64,000 nt of DNA from Treponema sp. (GCA_017940005.1 JAGAZO010000020.1:124001-188000), one strand, 5' to 3'. Positions 37,129 to 46,514 are shown, counted from the first letter of the stretch. Made by a program: numbers and translations. The notes: generated by a model from the sequence alone, not told the origin.

Positions 37129-37785
37129 CTACTGCTCCGTTTTGTCAAGACGGTTCCGCTGACGGCGCAGCATGTCGCGTGCTTTATTGCCCGTTTCGGT
37201 AAAAATGTTTTTTTCTTTCGGAGTGTTCGGCGCAAAAATCGAAAGCATGTCGTTGAATGTGCGCGGCTTCTGCACATTTGCATTTTTATCCGCGTATACG
37301 TTCATCGCATCAATAATCTCTTTATTTGTAATTTCGCCGATGAGATTCACCGCATTATCAGTTACACCAAGTATGTATGCTTTTTCATCGAGCAATGAAA
37401 CGATTTGAACAGACTTTCCTGGAGAAAGCGTCACGTGCGAAACAACGCGCAAAAAAGCATCAGAAGTGGCACCGCTTTTGTTCATGCTGCGCCGCATAAG
37501 CCAGATGACTGTGTAAATGCACGCAATCACGAGTGCAAGAACAAAAATCATTCTTACGAAAAGCCACACTGTTGATGCTGTTGACGGCACCATTGGCAAC
37601 GCAGGTGCCTCCTCTTGAGCAATAAATATAGTTGATTCGTCAACTGTAGAAACTGTTTCAGTCCGCCCAATGTGCGTATCTTCAGCAATAGATTCGCCTA
37701 ACTGTGCATAAAGCATGGACGCAGTTAAAAACAAAAGGATGCACACCTTTCGTATTTTTTTTGAGTATGCCAAAATTTCCCCCAC
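37129..37785 (-). CDS. fliO: Flagellar biosynthetic protein FliO (FliZ)
   Basis: 218 residues: signal peptide (VCILLFLTASMLYAQ), an acidic periplasmic stretch, one membrane helix (VWLFVRMIFVLALVIACIYT), and the FliO domain LRVVSHVTLSPGKSVQIVSL followed by KAYILGVTDNAVNLI. FliO helps to assemble the FliP ring. Its place between fliY and fliP is standard in spirochaetes, where the gene is often called fliZ. Confidence 0.85.
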   Translation of the reverse strand: MGEILAYSKKIRKVCILLFLTASMLYAQLGESIAEDTHIGRTETVSTVDESTIFIAQEEAPALPMVPSTASTVWLFVRMIFVLALVIACIYTVIWLMRRSMNKSGATSDAFLRVVSHVTLSPGKSVQIVSLLDEKAYILGVTDNAVNLIGEITNKEIIDAMNVYADKNANVQKPRTFNDMLSIFAPNTPKEKNIFTETGNKARDMLRRQRNRLDKTEQ

Positions 37786-37798
37786 CCATAAATTTCTT

Positions 37799-38911
37799 TT
37801 AGTGTAGCTCTGTCACCCGCTCCAATGATGATAATATTTCTGTGACGCGCACGCCAAAATTTTCATCGATAACGACAACCTCACCTTTTGCAATAGGTTT
37901 GTGATTTACGAGTATGTCGACAGGTTCTCCGGCAAGTTTATCAAGCTCAATGATCGTACCTTCTCCCATACCGAGTATGTCTTTTATTTGCTTTTTCGTG
38001 CGACCAAGCTCTACAGTCATCTCCATGAACACATCCATGATAAGACCGATATTTCCCTGCTCGCCACCAGAGACTGCATGCTGCAACATAGGGTATTGCA
38101 ACGACTGTACATTCGGCACGCCCGGTCCCATACTCTGCCCCATCATAGGCATGCCCATTTGCCCAAGGTTCATGCTTTGCTGCATGCCGCCGCCAGCCAT
38201 ACTTCCAACAGACGCCATGTCCGCAGCACTCAGCACGCCACCACCGACAGGAATTTCCGCAGCCATGCCACCGAGCGCATTGCACATTTGCTCCGCAACT
38301 TCGGCGCTAACCGCTTCCCAAAGCGTGTAGCCCTGTCCATCGAGCGAAAGAGGATAGTTGAAAAGTATAAACTGATTGCGTGGCACGCGAATCATCGCTT
38401 TGGGATCGTTACGCGCAGTAGGCGGATTGCAAGCGATGCCGGAAAGCCTCCCCGTTTTTTCAAGCGATTGTATCTCGTCGCTCGTATGCGTAGAGACGCA
38501 TTCAGAGATAACTGAAAGCGCCATGTCATCGAGATCTGCATTATCTTCACTATTCATGAGACCGACAATCTTCTGAGCAAACTCGGGAGCGAGTATATAG
38601 AGATGGTCGCCAGAAAGCCCGCTTGAAAAATCTGCGAGAATGTTTACGACGACTTCAGGAAGCTTTGCAAGAAGCCTATCTCTGTCGAGCTGCTCGACAA
38701 TAGGATTTCCCGCAGTAAAATTTGCGCTTGTCATTTTATTAAAATTTTCTGCGAGGGAATCTTTTAGCTCTTCTGCAAATTTCTGCAAGACGGCTACATC
38801 TATATGCACAGCAGGAGCACTACCTACCCTGCCGGATGAATTGAGTCCGTCTACCGATACGCCAGAAAGCAATGCATCAATCTCATCCTGTGATATTGCA
38901 CCATCACTCAT
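37799..38911 (-). CDS. fliY: Flagellar motor switch protein FliY (FliN/FliY)
   Basis: 370 residues. The second Met (MSDGAISQDEIDALLSGV) at 38911 is chosen because AAGGAG is directly next to the first Met at 38920 and about 9 bases before the second. The N-terminal FliM-like EIDALLSG motif is followed by a CheC-like phosphatase-type region, a Met/Gly-rich linker (about 235-280), and the C-terminal SpoA/FliN domain (VELGRTKKQIKDILGMGEGT and VDILVNHKPIAKGEVVVID). It is part of the C-ring. It overlaps fliM by 8 bp. Confidence 0.92.
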   Translation of the reverse strand: MSDGAISQDEIDALLSGVSVDGLNSSGRVGSAPAVHIDVAVLQKFAEELKDSLAENFNKMTSANFTAGNPIVEQLDRDRLLAKLPEVVVNILADFSSGLSGDHLYILAPEFAQKIVGLMNSEDNADLDDMALSVISECVSTHTSDEIQSLEKTGRLSGIACNPPTARNDPKAMIRVPRNQFILFNYPLSLDGQGYTLWEAVSAEVAEQMCNALGGMAAEIPVGGGVLSAADMASVGSMAGGGMQQSMNLGQMGMPMMGQSMGPGVPNVQSLQYPMLQHAVSGGEQGNIGLIMDVFMEMTVELGRTKKQIKDILGMGEGTIIELDKLAGEPVDILVNHKPIAKGEVVVIDENFGVRVTEILSSLERVTELH

Positions 38912-39941
38912 ATGTGTCATCTCCTTCTACAGAAAGTTCTTCAAAATCATCAGCCGAAATATCTTCAATTTTACCAGTAACTTGCACCGCCATCTTTTTG
39001 CCAACAACACCCGGCTGACAATAGAATTTCTTTTTGTTTCCAACGCTAAGCGTAAGCGGATCTCCTACGCGAATATTTGAAAGGCGTACAACATCGCCGA
39101 CACGCAGCGAAAGCACTTCGCGTATAGGAAGATTTATTGAGCCGACTTCGACAACAACATCCATCTCCACAGACGAAAGTTTTTCTTTAAGCGTACCGAG
39201 ATACTGCGTTGTGGAGCTTCTGCGCACCGAAGAAAACCAGAACTGCGACGAAAGCTTTGAGATAATCGGCTCAATTGTCAAGTATGGAACGCAGAAGTTC
39301 ATCATACCTTCTTCGTCGCCCACTTTCATTTCGAGCGTGACGAGCACGACCATTTCAGACGGCGGCACTATTTGCGCAAATTGTGGATTTGTTTCGATTT
39401 GTCCAAGACGCGGGCGCAAGTCGATTACCTGCGTCCATGCCTCGCGCATGTTTGCAAGTATGCGCACGATGATGCCTTCCATGACAGACTGCTCAATGTC
39501 AGTGAGGTCACGATTTTTGTTGCCCGTCGTCGTGCCGCGCCCGCCGAACAAGCGGTCTATCATACAGAACGTGATAGTCGGGTCAATTTCGAGCACTGCA
39601 TTTCCTTTGAGCGGGTCCATGTTCACAACGGCAAGCGTCGTCGGCGTGGGAATGGAGCGGATAAATTCTTCATAGGTGAGCTGGTCTACAGACGCAACGT
39701 GCACGTGAACGAGGCTGCGCAGCTGCGCGGAAAGGCTCGTCGTCGTCAAGCGCGCAAATGTTTCGTGCATGTTCGAGACGGTGCGGAGCTGCTCTTTTGA
39801 AAACTTGTCAGGACGCTTGAAGTCGTAAATTTTTATTTTACGCGTGTCGCTGACAGGTTTAAAATCATCAGCCTCCGAATCGCCGGAGCTTATTGCGGTG
39901 AGTAACTGGTCAATCTCATCCTGTGACAGAACTTCGTTCAT
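38904..39941 (-). CDS. fliM: Flagellar motor switch protein FliM
   Basis: 345 residues. CheY-binding N-terminal peptide LSQDEIDQLLTAI, the middle domain with RLTTTSLSAQLRSLVHVHVA and MIDRLFGGRG, and a C-terminal SpoA domain (LPIREVLSLRVGDVVRL). It is a component of the C-ring that receives CheY-P and sets rotation direction. AGGGA precedes the ATG. Confidence 0.95.
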   Translation of the reverse strand: MNEVLSQDEIDQLLTAISSGDSEADDFKPVSDTRKIKIYDFKRPDKFSKEQLRTVSNMHETFARLTTTSLSAQLRSLVHVHVASVDQLTYEEFIRSIPTPTTLAVVNMDPLKGNAVLEIDPTITFCMIDRLFGGRGTTTGNKNRDLTDIEQSVMEGIIVRILANMREAWTQVIDLRPRLGQIETNPQFAQIVPPSEMVVLVTLEMKVGDEEGMMNFCVPYLTIEPIISKLSSQFWFSSVRRSSTTQYLGTLKEKLSSVEMDVVVEVGSINLPIREVLSLRVGDVVRLSNIRVGDPLTLSVGNKKKFYCQPGVVGKKMAVQVTGKIEDISADDFEELSVEGDDTYE

Positions 39942-39950
39942 GTACTATCC

Positions 39951-40496
39951 CTACTGCTCTATGACATCAAGCTGCTGAAATGATACGTCTCTAATTTTAG
40001 AACTGCTTAAAATCTCGTCATTGATTGCATTGCGCAGCTCTATTTTAAGTTTTTGCTCATTCTGCGGCTTCAATTCGTCAATCGTTTTCTGTGTAAAATA
40101 TCGGCGCAAATAATCAACGAGTTCAACCCTTCTTTCAGTTATTTCGGAAGCGGCAGCTTTATCGTCCTTTTTATAGCCGAGGAAAATATTGACGATAACG
40201 CTCGCAGGAATATCGTCACTTGTCCGCGTTCTGATAGCGCCGAGCGATGAATACCAGTCGAGCACTTCTCGCTGCGCTTGATACTCGCCGCTTATCGGAA
40301 TAGTCGTCTGCCGCGACGTATTGCTTGAAACAATGCGCACTGTCACAAACACGACGACAACAATCAAAATGACTGCGCCAAGCGCAATGAGTATCCATTT
40401 TAATAATCCAGGTATGAGACCACCAAGCCCTTTGCGTTTTGCCGTAACAGTGCTTTCAGTTGTTCCTTCATCAAAATTGATATCGTTGTCTGCCAT
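39951..40496 (-). CDS. fliL: Flagellar basal body-associated protein FliL
   Basis: 181 residues from the ATG at 40496 (GGTGGG four bases upstream; a GTG nine bases earlier is rejected). One membrane helix (ILIALGAVILIVVVVFVTVR) is followed by a periplasmic domain ending YFTQKTIDELKPQNEQKLKI with the FliL pattern. FliL surrounds the stator and affects torque. Confidence 0.88.
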   Translation of the reverse strand: MADNDINFDEGTTESTVTAKRKGLGGLIPGLLKWILIALGAVILIVVVVFVTVRIVSSNTSRQTTIPISGEYQAQREVLDWYSSLGAIRTRTSDDIPASVIVNIFLGYKKDDKAAASEITERRVELVDYLRRYFTQKTIDELKPQNEQKLKIELRNAINDEILSSSKIRDVSFQQLDVIEQ

Positions 40497-40525
40497 TATT
40501 CCCACCTATACATAGTATTGTATCA

Positions 40526-41254
40526 TTAAAAATGACCTTCGTCTAGAATAATTATGTCAATACGTCTGTTGTACGCCCTGCCTTCGGGAGTGTCGTTTGA
40601 GGAATACGGTCGCGTATCAGCATATCCCGCTATAGAAAACTGCTGCTCGTTCACGCCAAAATCTGCAAGGTAGTGTAGCGTGTTCATGGCGCGCGCGGCA
40701 GAAAGCTCCCAGTTACTCGCAAATTTTTCTGTATCAACAACAGGCGTGTTATCTGTGTGGCCTTCTATTCTAAAGCGCCTTCCACGCAGCTCCGTGTCCT
40801 GAAAAAACTCTGAGAGACGCAGCAGCGTGTCGCGCGTTTCGTCTATGTTGAGTTCCGCGCTTCCCTCTGCAAAAAAACTGTCGGAGGCAAGCGTAATGAC
40901 AAGCCCGCGCTCATCGCTTGTAATAGTGATTTTATTTGACTTTCTGTCAGGCGCAAAGAGGCTTACCGCTTTTTTCTTTGCATTTGCGAGCGAGCGTCCC
41001 CGTTCCATAGCGGGAAGCGAGTCAATATTATTTCCTAAATCGGCAAGCCTTCCTGTTGCAAGTGACATTCCTCCCGATGTCGTTTCTGTTTCGCGCATTT
41101 GAAGCGACTGCGTAATCGTCGCAAGCTGTGTTATATCTATCTCAGATGGATTGAACAGCATGACGAAAAAGCAGAGCATGAGCGTAATCATGTCGCCGTA
41201 TGTCGTTTGCCATGCGCTTGACGGCTTTTCAGGTTCACGAGATTTACGCGCCAT
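40526..41254 (-). CDS. motB: Flagellar motor stator protein MotB
   Basis: 242 residues from the ATG at 41254 (AAGGA upstream); a TTG two codons earlier is rejected. The N-terminal plug and helix [20 protein letters not shown] include the proton-carrying Asp. The OmpA/MotB peptidoglycan-binding domain has [13 protein letters not shown] and [20 protein letters not shown]. It is coupled to motA, two bases upstream. Confidence 0.95.
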   Translation of the reverse strand: MARKSREPEKPSSAWQTTYGDMITLMLCFFVMLFNPSEIDITQLATITQSLQMRETETTSGGMSLATGRLADLGNNIDSLPAMERGRSLANAKKKAVSLFAPDRKSNKITITSDERGLVITLASDSFFAEGSAELNIDETRDTLLRLSEFFQDTELRGRRFRIEGHTDNTPVVDTEKFASNWELSAARAMNTLHYLADFGVNEQQFSIAGYADTRPYSSNDTPEGRAYNRRIDIIILDEGHF

Positions 41255-41256
41255 AA

Positions 41257-42039
41257 TCAATCCTTGAGCACATCAGCTTCAATTGCGCGGCGCGCTGTCG
41301 GGTCAAGATACGTGAGCAGCTTTTGCGCCATGATGCGCGGGTTTTCGCCTGCCTGGATAGCGAGCACGCCTTCAATAACCATTTCCTTTACTTTCATCTC
41401 CGCAGCGTTGTGCCCGATGAGCTTTTGTCCGATAGGACCGATGAGCCAGTTCGCCATCAAGCTGCCGTAGAGCGTCGTGACGAGCGCGACAGCCATGTTC
41501 GGACCGATTGCAGATTTGTCTTCCAAGTTGCGCAACATGCCTATAAGACCGACGACAGTGCCCATCATGCCGAAGCCTGGCGCAAGACCTGCCCACTGGT
41601 TTATGAGACCAATCCACTCCATGTGGCGACCTTCGCACTGGCTCATTTCATTCTCCATGATTGCACGGATAACCTGACCGTCAGTGCCGTCAACGACGAG
41701 ACGCAAACCGCTGCGCATGAACGCGTCTTCAATGTCGTCGAGCCCGTCTTCAAGTGCAAGGATTCCTTCGCGCCGCGCTTTTTCAGAGAGCGCCACCATA
41801 TTTTGAATTATCTGTCGTTCGCCATAGTCGTACACCTTGAATGCGCGGAACATGATTTTAAATATACCTATACAGCGGGAAATAGGCGCGCAGAGATACA
41901 GCGCAAAATATGAACCGCCGAGTGTAAAGAAGATTGACGGAATGTCTATGACACCGCTCATTGAACCGCCCGACGTCATAACAGCCATGACGAGACAAGC
42001 TGCACCGCCTACAAGACCAATTATAGTAGCAAGATCCAT
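41257..42039 (-). CDS. motA: Flagellar motor stator protein MotA
   Basis: 260 residues with four membrane helices ([76 protein letters not shown]) and a cytoplasmic loop bearing the charged residues that contact FliG. It forms the ion channel with MotB. It is 4 bp after flbD. Confidence 0.95.
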   Translation of the reverse strand: MDLATIIGLVGGAACLVMAVMTSGGSMSGVIDIPSIFFTLGGSYFALYLCAPISRCIGIFKIMFRAFKVYDYGERQIIQNMVALSEKARREGILALEDGLDDIEDAFMRSGLRLVVDGTDGQVIRAIMENEMSQCEGRHMEWIGLINQWAGLAPGFGMMGTVVGLIGMLRNLEDKSAIGPNMAVALVTTLYGSLMANWLIGPIGQKLIGHNAAEMKVKEMVIEGVLAIQAGENPRIMAQKLLTYLDPTARRAIEADVLKD

Positions 42040-42043
42040 GTTC

Positions 42044-42241
42044 TCATACCTCTTGTATGTTTATGCCGATTTTTTGCCGATACGCTACAATCTTTTCGAT
42101 AATGTCTTCGGGAGCATTTTTTACAATAACTTTTTTTCCCGAAAGCATTGACAGCGTCAAATCAGGATTGTTTTCCATGCTCTCTATCATGTGAGGATTT
42201 ATCCAGTATTTTTTTCCGTTCAGACGCGTCACTTCTATCAT
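42044..42241 (-). CDS. flbD: FlbD/SwrD family small flagellar protein
   Basis: 65 residues, IEVTRLNGKKYWINPHMIES then ENNPDLTLSMLSGKKVIVKN, the FlbD/SwrD pattern. In Bacillus, SwrD raises motor torque; in spirochaetes the gene lies next to motA. It is the first gene of the operon here. There is no clear ribosome site. Confidence 0.9.
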   Translation of the reverse strand: MIEVTRLNGKKYWINPHMIESMENNPDLTLSMLSGKKVIVKNAPEDIIEKIVAYRQKIGINIQEV

Positions 42242-42263
42242 TATTCTATACTATCTCATTTCA

Positions 42264-42291
42264 TTATCGGAATTGTCAATACGATTGTTTA
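42264..42291 (-). promoter_or_regulatory. Sigma28-like promoter for the flbD-mot-fli-flh operon
   Basis: On the minus strand TAAA (42291-42288), 17 bp, CCGATAA (42270-42264), about 23 bp before flbD. This is near the FliA consensus TAAA-N15-GCCGATAA. A sigma70 -35 (TTGACA) overlaps it but lacks a well-spaced -10. The operon encodes the FliA-family sigma factor itself, which would give positive feedback. Confidence 0.5.
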
Positions 42292-42385
42292 TGAATAATT
42301 TTTCGTTTTATCAAATGAGAAGAATGTCGCCACAAAATCCTCTCGTCACAACCGTATTGCATTTTTTGTGATTATCTGATAATTA

Positions 42386-43093
42386 ATGACTATGAACTCC
42401 AGTATTTTTGTAATAGAAGATGTGCCTGAAATGGCAAATCTTGTCTCCATATATTTATCAAATGCGAACATGGCTTCAGAAATTTTCAGCACTGCCGAAG
42501 ATGCACTCCAGCGACTCAATTCGGGAGACATGCCTGACTTAATAATTTTAGACCTTAATCTTCCCGGCATGAGCGGCTTTGATTTTCTCAAAAAATTCCG
42601 CGCAGAATATAAACTGATTATTCCTGTCATCATCATTTCCGCACGTGACGCTGACAACGATATAATCAAAGGACTCGGATTCGGTGCAGATGAATTTGTC
42701 ACAAAACCGTTTTCACCACGCGTGCTCGTTGCACGTGTCGAAGCAAATCTACGCAGAAGGAGCGCAACAGAAGCAGCTGCAGAAGAATCTATTTCCTTTG
42801 GAGATTACACGTTACTTTTAAATAGCTGCGTGCTCAAACAAGGAACGACAAAAGTCTCGCTGTCTGCAAAAGAATACTCCGTGCTCGAATATCTGGTAAA
42901 ACACGCAGGCGAATCGCTTTCACCTGAAAAAATTTATCAGGGAGTATGGAAAACATCATACGGTGACATCACCGCAGTTGCCGTCTACATACAAAGACTC
43001 CGCAAAAAAATTGAAAATGATCCGCAAAATCCTGAATTTATTAAAACGATATTCGGACTCGGCTACTGTTTTTCAAAAGAGCGAATAAGATAG
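42386..43093 (+). CDS. OmpR-family response regulator
   Basis: 235 residues. The receiver domain has acidic ED at 11-12, the phosphoacceptor Asp56 (LIILDLNLPGM) and the Lys in FVTKPF. The winged-helix DNA-binding domain has LLNSCVLKQGTTKVSLSAKE, EYSVLEYLVKHAGE and a final TIFGLGYCFSKE. It pairs with the histidine kinase 13 bp downstream. The start may be the ATG at 42386 or the one two codons later. The signal sensed is not known; the divergent flagellar operon is 144 bp away, but no binding site is visible. Confidence 0.9.
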   Translation: MTMNSSIFVIEDVPEMANLVSIYLSNANMASEIFSTAEDALQRLNSGDMPDLIILDLNLPGMSGFDFLKKFRAEYKLIIPVIIISARDADNDIIKGLGFGADEFVTKPFSPRVLVARVEANLRRRSATEAAAEESISFGDYTLLLNSCVLKQGTTKVSLSAKEYSVLEYLVKHAGESLSPEKIYQGVWKTSYGDITAVAVYIQRLRKKIENDPQNPEFIKTIFGLGYCFSKERIR

Positions 43094-43106
43094 GCTAATA
43101 AAAACT

Positions 43107-44498
43107 ATGACCATTCGCAAGCAATTCAATTCGCTTCTTGTTGCCATTGTAATCATTCCCGCTCTATGCGCATTGTTCATTCCGCTGTATTTTTATTTTA
43201 CGTCTCCCGACCGCATCTTAATACACGATTACCGCGAGTTTAAACGTACAGACATGCTACAGCTTTCCAACAGCGAATGGGACACATTGTTTAGGCAGCT
43301 ACACCGCACGCCGCCCGATATGGAAGTCGCGCTCATTTCGTTCAATGAGACTATAGACATTCTGATTTCTACAATCCCCGAATTGCAAGCAAACACAGCG
43401 TATTCGTATTCGGAAATGTGGAACATCGTCAGCCAAACACAAAACAATTTTTTCTATCAGTTCACCAGTCCCAGTTTTATCAACAGCAGGCAAAACTTAT
43501 TCATATTGAGCAGGGCAGGAAAATCATCGCCTCATCGCAAACGGCCGTTAAATTTTATCAATCACTCGATAGCGCTCCTGCTTTCACTTGCTGCATTGCT
43601 AACCATTGTCATTTGGAGAATTTCGCATAACATTTTTTCATCGATAACTATCCTTGAAAATCGCTCTCAAAAAATCGCTGACGGTGATTTAACGGCGTCG
43701 CTTATCGAAGAGCTTCCTAAAAACAGAAGCAACGAAATCATCTCGCTTACCGAAAACCTTGAGAAAATGCGCAAGTCTCTGCTCAATTCACAAGAGCAAC
43801 GCGCTCGATTCATCATGGGAATAAGCCATGACTTGCGTACGCCAATCGCTGTCATCAAAGGATACACGGAGGCGCTGTCCGACAACGTTGTTACCAATCC
43901 CAGTGAAATAACAAAATCGCTTGAGATAATCACTGCAAAGACAAATCAGCTTGAAAACATGATAGATACGCTTATCAATTTTGTAAAACTGGACAGCGCC
44001 GACTGGCAGGAAAAGCTCACATCAGAAAGCATTGCTGCTGTTGCAGTAGAATTTGCACAGAGCGCTGAAATGATAGGCTCTGTTTTCAAACGAAAAGTTT
44101 CATCAGTAATCGATATATCGCCAGAAGTCAGTGTTCCTATGGACAAGCAGCTTTTTTTGCGCGCGCTCGAAAATCTTATCAGCAATGCAATCCGTTATTC
44201 AAAAGAAGGCGATGCCATTGCAATCACCGGAAGCGAAACGCCGTCGTCATGCGTTATAACGGTGCAAGACACAGGAATAGGCATTGAAGAAAAAGAATGC
44301 GAGCATATATTCGACATGTTTTATCGCGCCACAAATTCGCGGAGAGAAGAAGGCATGGGCATAGGACTTGCTGTAGTAAAAAGCATTATTGATACACACG
44401 GCTGGGAAATAGCGGTCAAATCAGAACTTGGTAAAGGCACTACATTTATAATAACGATTCCAAAAAATCATTTAAGAACAACAACCCCGTTGCAGTGA
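43107..44498 (+). CDS. Membrane sensor histidine kinase
   Basis: 463 residues. Helix 1 is about 7-31; an extracytoplasmic sensor of about 120 residues has no recognised fold; helix 2 is about 153-171; then come HAMP, HisKA (MGISHDLRTPIAVIKGYTEA, phosphoacceptor His241) and the HATPase domain (ENLISNAIRYS, QDTGIGIEEKE, GMGIGLAVVKSI). It is encoded with the response regulator at 42386. Its last 53 bp overlap the 3' end of hemW on the other strand. Confidence 0.92.
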   Translation: MTIRKQFNSLLVAIVIIPALCALFIPLYFYFTSPDRILIHDYREFKRTDMLQLSNSEWDTLFRQLHRTPPDMEVALISFNETIDILISTIPELQANTAYSYSEMWNIVSQTQNNFFYQFTSPSFINSRQNLFILSRAGKSSPHRKRPLNFINHSIALLLSLAALLTIVIWRISHNIFSSITILENRSQKIADGDLTASLIEELPKNRSNEIISLTENLEKMRKSLLNSQEQRARFIMGISHDLRTPIAVIKGYTEALSDNVVTNPSEITKSLEIITAKTNQLENMIDTLINFVKLDSADWQEKLTSESIAAVAVEFAQSAEMIGSVFKRKVSSVIDISPEVSVPMDKQLFLRALENLISNAIRYSKEGDAIAITGSETPSSCVITVQDTGIGIEEKECEHIFDMFYRATNSRREEGMGIGLAVVKSIIDTHGWEIAVKSELGKGTTFIITIPKNHLRTTTPLQ

Positions 44499-45747
44499 GC
44501 GCGTACCAATGCGCGCCGCCATGTTCTTTGATGACTGCCCTGCCAGCTGTTTGCCATTCGCGGAAAAGCGCTGCAACTTTTTGCGGGAACGCACCGAATC
44601 GCGCTTCATAGCGCTCGCGGCAAACACCACGCGCAGTGCGCAATCCCAGCATAAAAAATTCAAATGACGCAGTGTGTGTGTCTATGCATTCTCTGTGCGC
44701 AGGAATGATTGCCGAGTCAATTCCGTCAATGGCTACTTTTTCCGTCGCAAAAGATTTGCCGCAATGCGCGCCATTTTTCCAAAACGAAATGTATGACGCA
44801 ATGTCTGTCGTGTTTGTGATGCGCATACTGTCACCGTAAAATGTACTCGTTGCCCCCGCCCCGCAACCGCAATAGTCGTCAAGATTCCAGTACGCGCTGT
44901 TATGCACGCACTCATTTCCCGTCGTACAAAAATTTGAAACTTCATACTGCGCGTAGCCGTGCGCCAAAAGAAAATCGCGCCCTGAAATCCACATGTCATC
45001 CGCGCTGTCAAAGTCGTATGCAAGCGTGCCGCGCTCAACGCTGTTTGCAAGCGGCGTGCCTTTTTCAAGCGTGAGCGAGTACAGCGAAATGTGCTGCGGC
45101 TTATACGAGATGAGCGTTTCGAGGGCTGCGATGAACGATGCTTCTGTCTCTTCAGGCAAGCCTGAAATCATGTCGCACGAAAAAGCGCCGCGCCAATTTT
45201 TTGCAAGCAGCTCAAGCGCATGGAGCGCATCGCGTCTGCTGCTTCTTCGCTGCACACGCAAAAGCGCATATTCGTTGAGCGACTGAATACCGCACGAAAT
45301 GCGCGTCACGCCGCAGTCTTCGAGTACGGAAAGCAATTCCTCCGTCACATCGCACGGGTTTACCTCGACAGTCACTTCATCGCTTTTTTGACAATCGGCA
45401 ATTTTTTGCAAACCGGAAAAAAGATTGCGCAGCTGCGCCGGTGCAAGCAGGCTTGGCGTGCCGCCGCCGACATACACTGTTTTCCACACGTCAATGTTTT
45501 TTGCGCGTGCAACATATGCCGCTTCATGCAAAACAGCATTGATATAGTCGTCGGGAACAAGCAGAGGCGTTTCAAGATGGGACATGCTTTTTTCGCTGCA
45601 CGGCACGCGCTTTTCACCATATGGCATGCGCCTTCTGCCGCTCTGCACGCGCTTTGCAACGCACGGCACGCTGAAAAAATCACAGTACGCGCATTTTAAA
45701 ACGCAAAACGGAATGTGAACGTACAGCGGAACGGAGCGGCTTGTCAT
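44446..45747 (-). CDS. hemW: HemW-like radical SAM protein (heme chaperone family)
   Basis: 433 residues. Radical SAM cluster motif CVLKCAYC (Cys15, 19, 22), then YVGGGTPSLL, EVNPCDVTEELLSVLEDCGV and RISCGIQSLNEYALLRVQRR, and the HemN_C-like wing at the end. HemW proteins look like coproporphyrinogen oxidases but act as heme chaperones; HemN activity is not implied. An insert of five 7-residue repeats follows directly after the cluster (residues 26-60). The start shares one base with the lepB stop (TGATG). Confidence 0.9.
   Translation of the reverse strand: MTSRSVPLYVHIPFCVLKCAYCDFFSVPCVAKRVQSGRRRMPYGEKRVPCSEKSMSHLETPLLVPDDYINAVLHEAAYVARAKNIDVWKTVYVGGGTPSLLAPAQLRNLFSGLQKIADCQKSDEVTVEVNPCDVTEELLSVLEDCGVTRISCGIQSLNEYALLRVQRRSSRRDALHALELLAKNWRGAFSCDMISGLPEETEASFIAALETLISYKPQHISLYSLTLEKGTPLANSVERGTLAYDFDSADDMWISGRDFLLAHGYAQYEVSNFCTTGNECVHNSAYWNLDDYCGCGAGATSTFYGDSMRITNTTDIASYISFWKNGAHCGKSFATEKVAIDGIDSAIIPAHRECIDTHTASFEFFMLGLRTARGVCRERYEARFGAFPQKVAALFREWQTAGRAVIKEHGGAHWYALTATGLLFLNDFLESLL
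45568..45672 (-). repeat. Five in-frame 21-bp repeats within hemW
   Basis: Encoded 7-residue units: SVPCVAK, RVQSGRR, RMPYGEK, RVPCSEK, SMSHLET. The DNA units keep a (C/A)GC-(G/A)TG start and an A-rich end. The first overlaps the native sequence after the Cys motif, so the array probably grew from it. Confidence 0.7.
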
Positions 45748-46445
45748 CAGAGCAGGCGCATCTTTGAAAACGGAAAATAAACGGCAAGCCCTTTTGCCTG
45801 TATGTCATGCAGTAGCACGGCTCCCCACAAGCGCGAATCTATTGCACTCGCACGGTTGTCGGCAAGCACAAAATATTCGTCTTCCTTGAGCGTGCGCTGC
45901 TCAAAGCTACCGTTCACGCCTATGGCATTGTCCCAGTCAGAAGGGGCTGGCACAATATTCACATTATACGGCGTTTCCGTGCGTTCAAACTCTGTAAGAA
46001 AATGTTGCTCACCTTTGGGGCGCACAAAAAGCACGTAACCGCGCATATAAATCGTGTCGCCAGGCAATGCCACGATGCGCCGTATTTGAGGAGATGCGCC
46101 CATCTTTGACTCCGTTCGAGCAAGTGAGCGCTGCTGTGCTGTAAAAAAACGTACAATCATATCTGCCGCTGCACGAAAAAAAGTTTGCTTTTCCCGTTCG
46201 CGTGCTCTGAGCAACACAACATCACCACGTGAAATAGTACCTGTAATAGGTGTAAAGAACACATGCGCAGATTTAGGCATATCAGGCTGCATTGAAGCAG
46301 AGCGCTGACGCACTGAAAAAAGCAAAAACGAACGCACAAGCGTAATGCCGAAAAATATGACGAGGCATAACATGATTATGCTGACAATGCGCTGCTCATT
46401 GCGTTTTTTTACTTCAAATGAATAGTCGGACAGTTTTTGCTTCAT
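45747..46445 (-). CDS. lepB: Signal peptidase I-like protein with Arg at the catalytic Lys position
   Basis: 232 residues from the ATG at 46445 (MKQKLSDYSF); the frame stays open to 46757, but that extension reads through repeat C2. One N-terminal helix (about 20-44) is followed by the nucleophile Ser51 in SASMQPDM, a GDVVLL strand, IRRIVALPGDTIY, and box E FVLADNRASAIDSRLWG. The general-base Lys of family S26 lies in IKRAVGLPGD in E. coli; here the matching residue is Arg (IRRIVALPGD, codon CGG). The rest of the active-site frame is intact. Either activity is changed or lost, or another residue serves. It is cotranscribed with hemW. Confidence 0.8.
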   Translation of the reverse strand: MKQKLSDYSFEVKKRNEQRIVSIIMLCLVIFFGITLVRSFLLFSVRQRSASMQPDMPKSAHVFFTPITGTISRGDVVLLRAREREKQTFFRAAADMIVRFFTAQQRSLARTESKMGASPQIRRIVALPGDTIYMRGYVLFVRPKGEQHFLTEFERTETPYNVNIVPAPSDWDNAIGVNGSFEQRTLKEDEYFVLADNRASAIDSRLWGAVLLHDIQAKGLAVYFPFSKMRLL

Positions 46446-46514
46446 GTCGCAACTATAGCATAAAACAAAACATGTGCGCAATGCGATAGCGCACATGTTG
46501 CACAGAATCAACAA

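Noticed and set aside
43418-43630. Alternative frame within the sensor domain of the histidine kinase as evidence of a double frameshift
   Set aside because: The annotated frame runs unbroken through both membrane helices and the kinase; the alternative is short and has no clear support.
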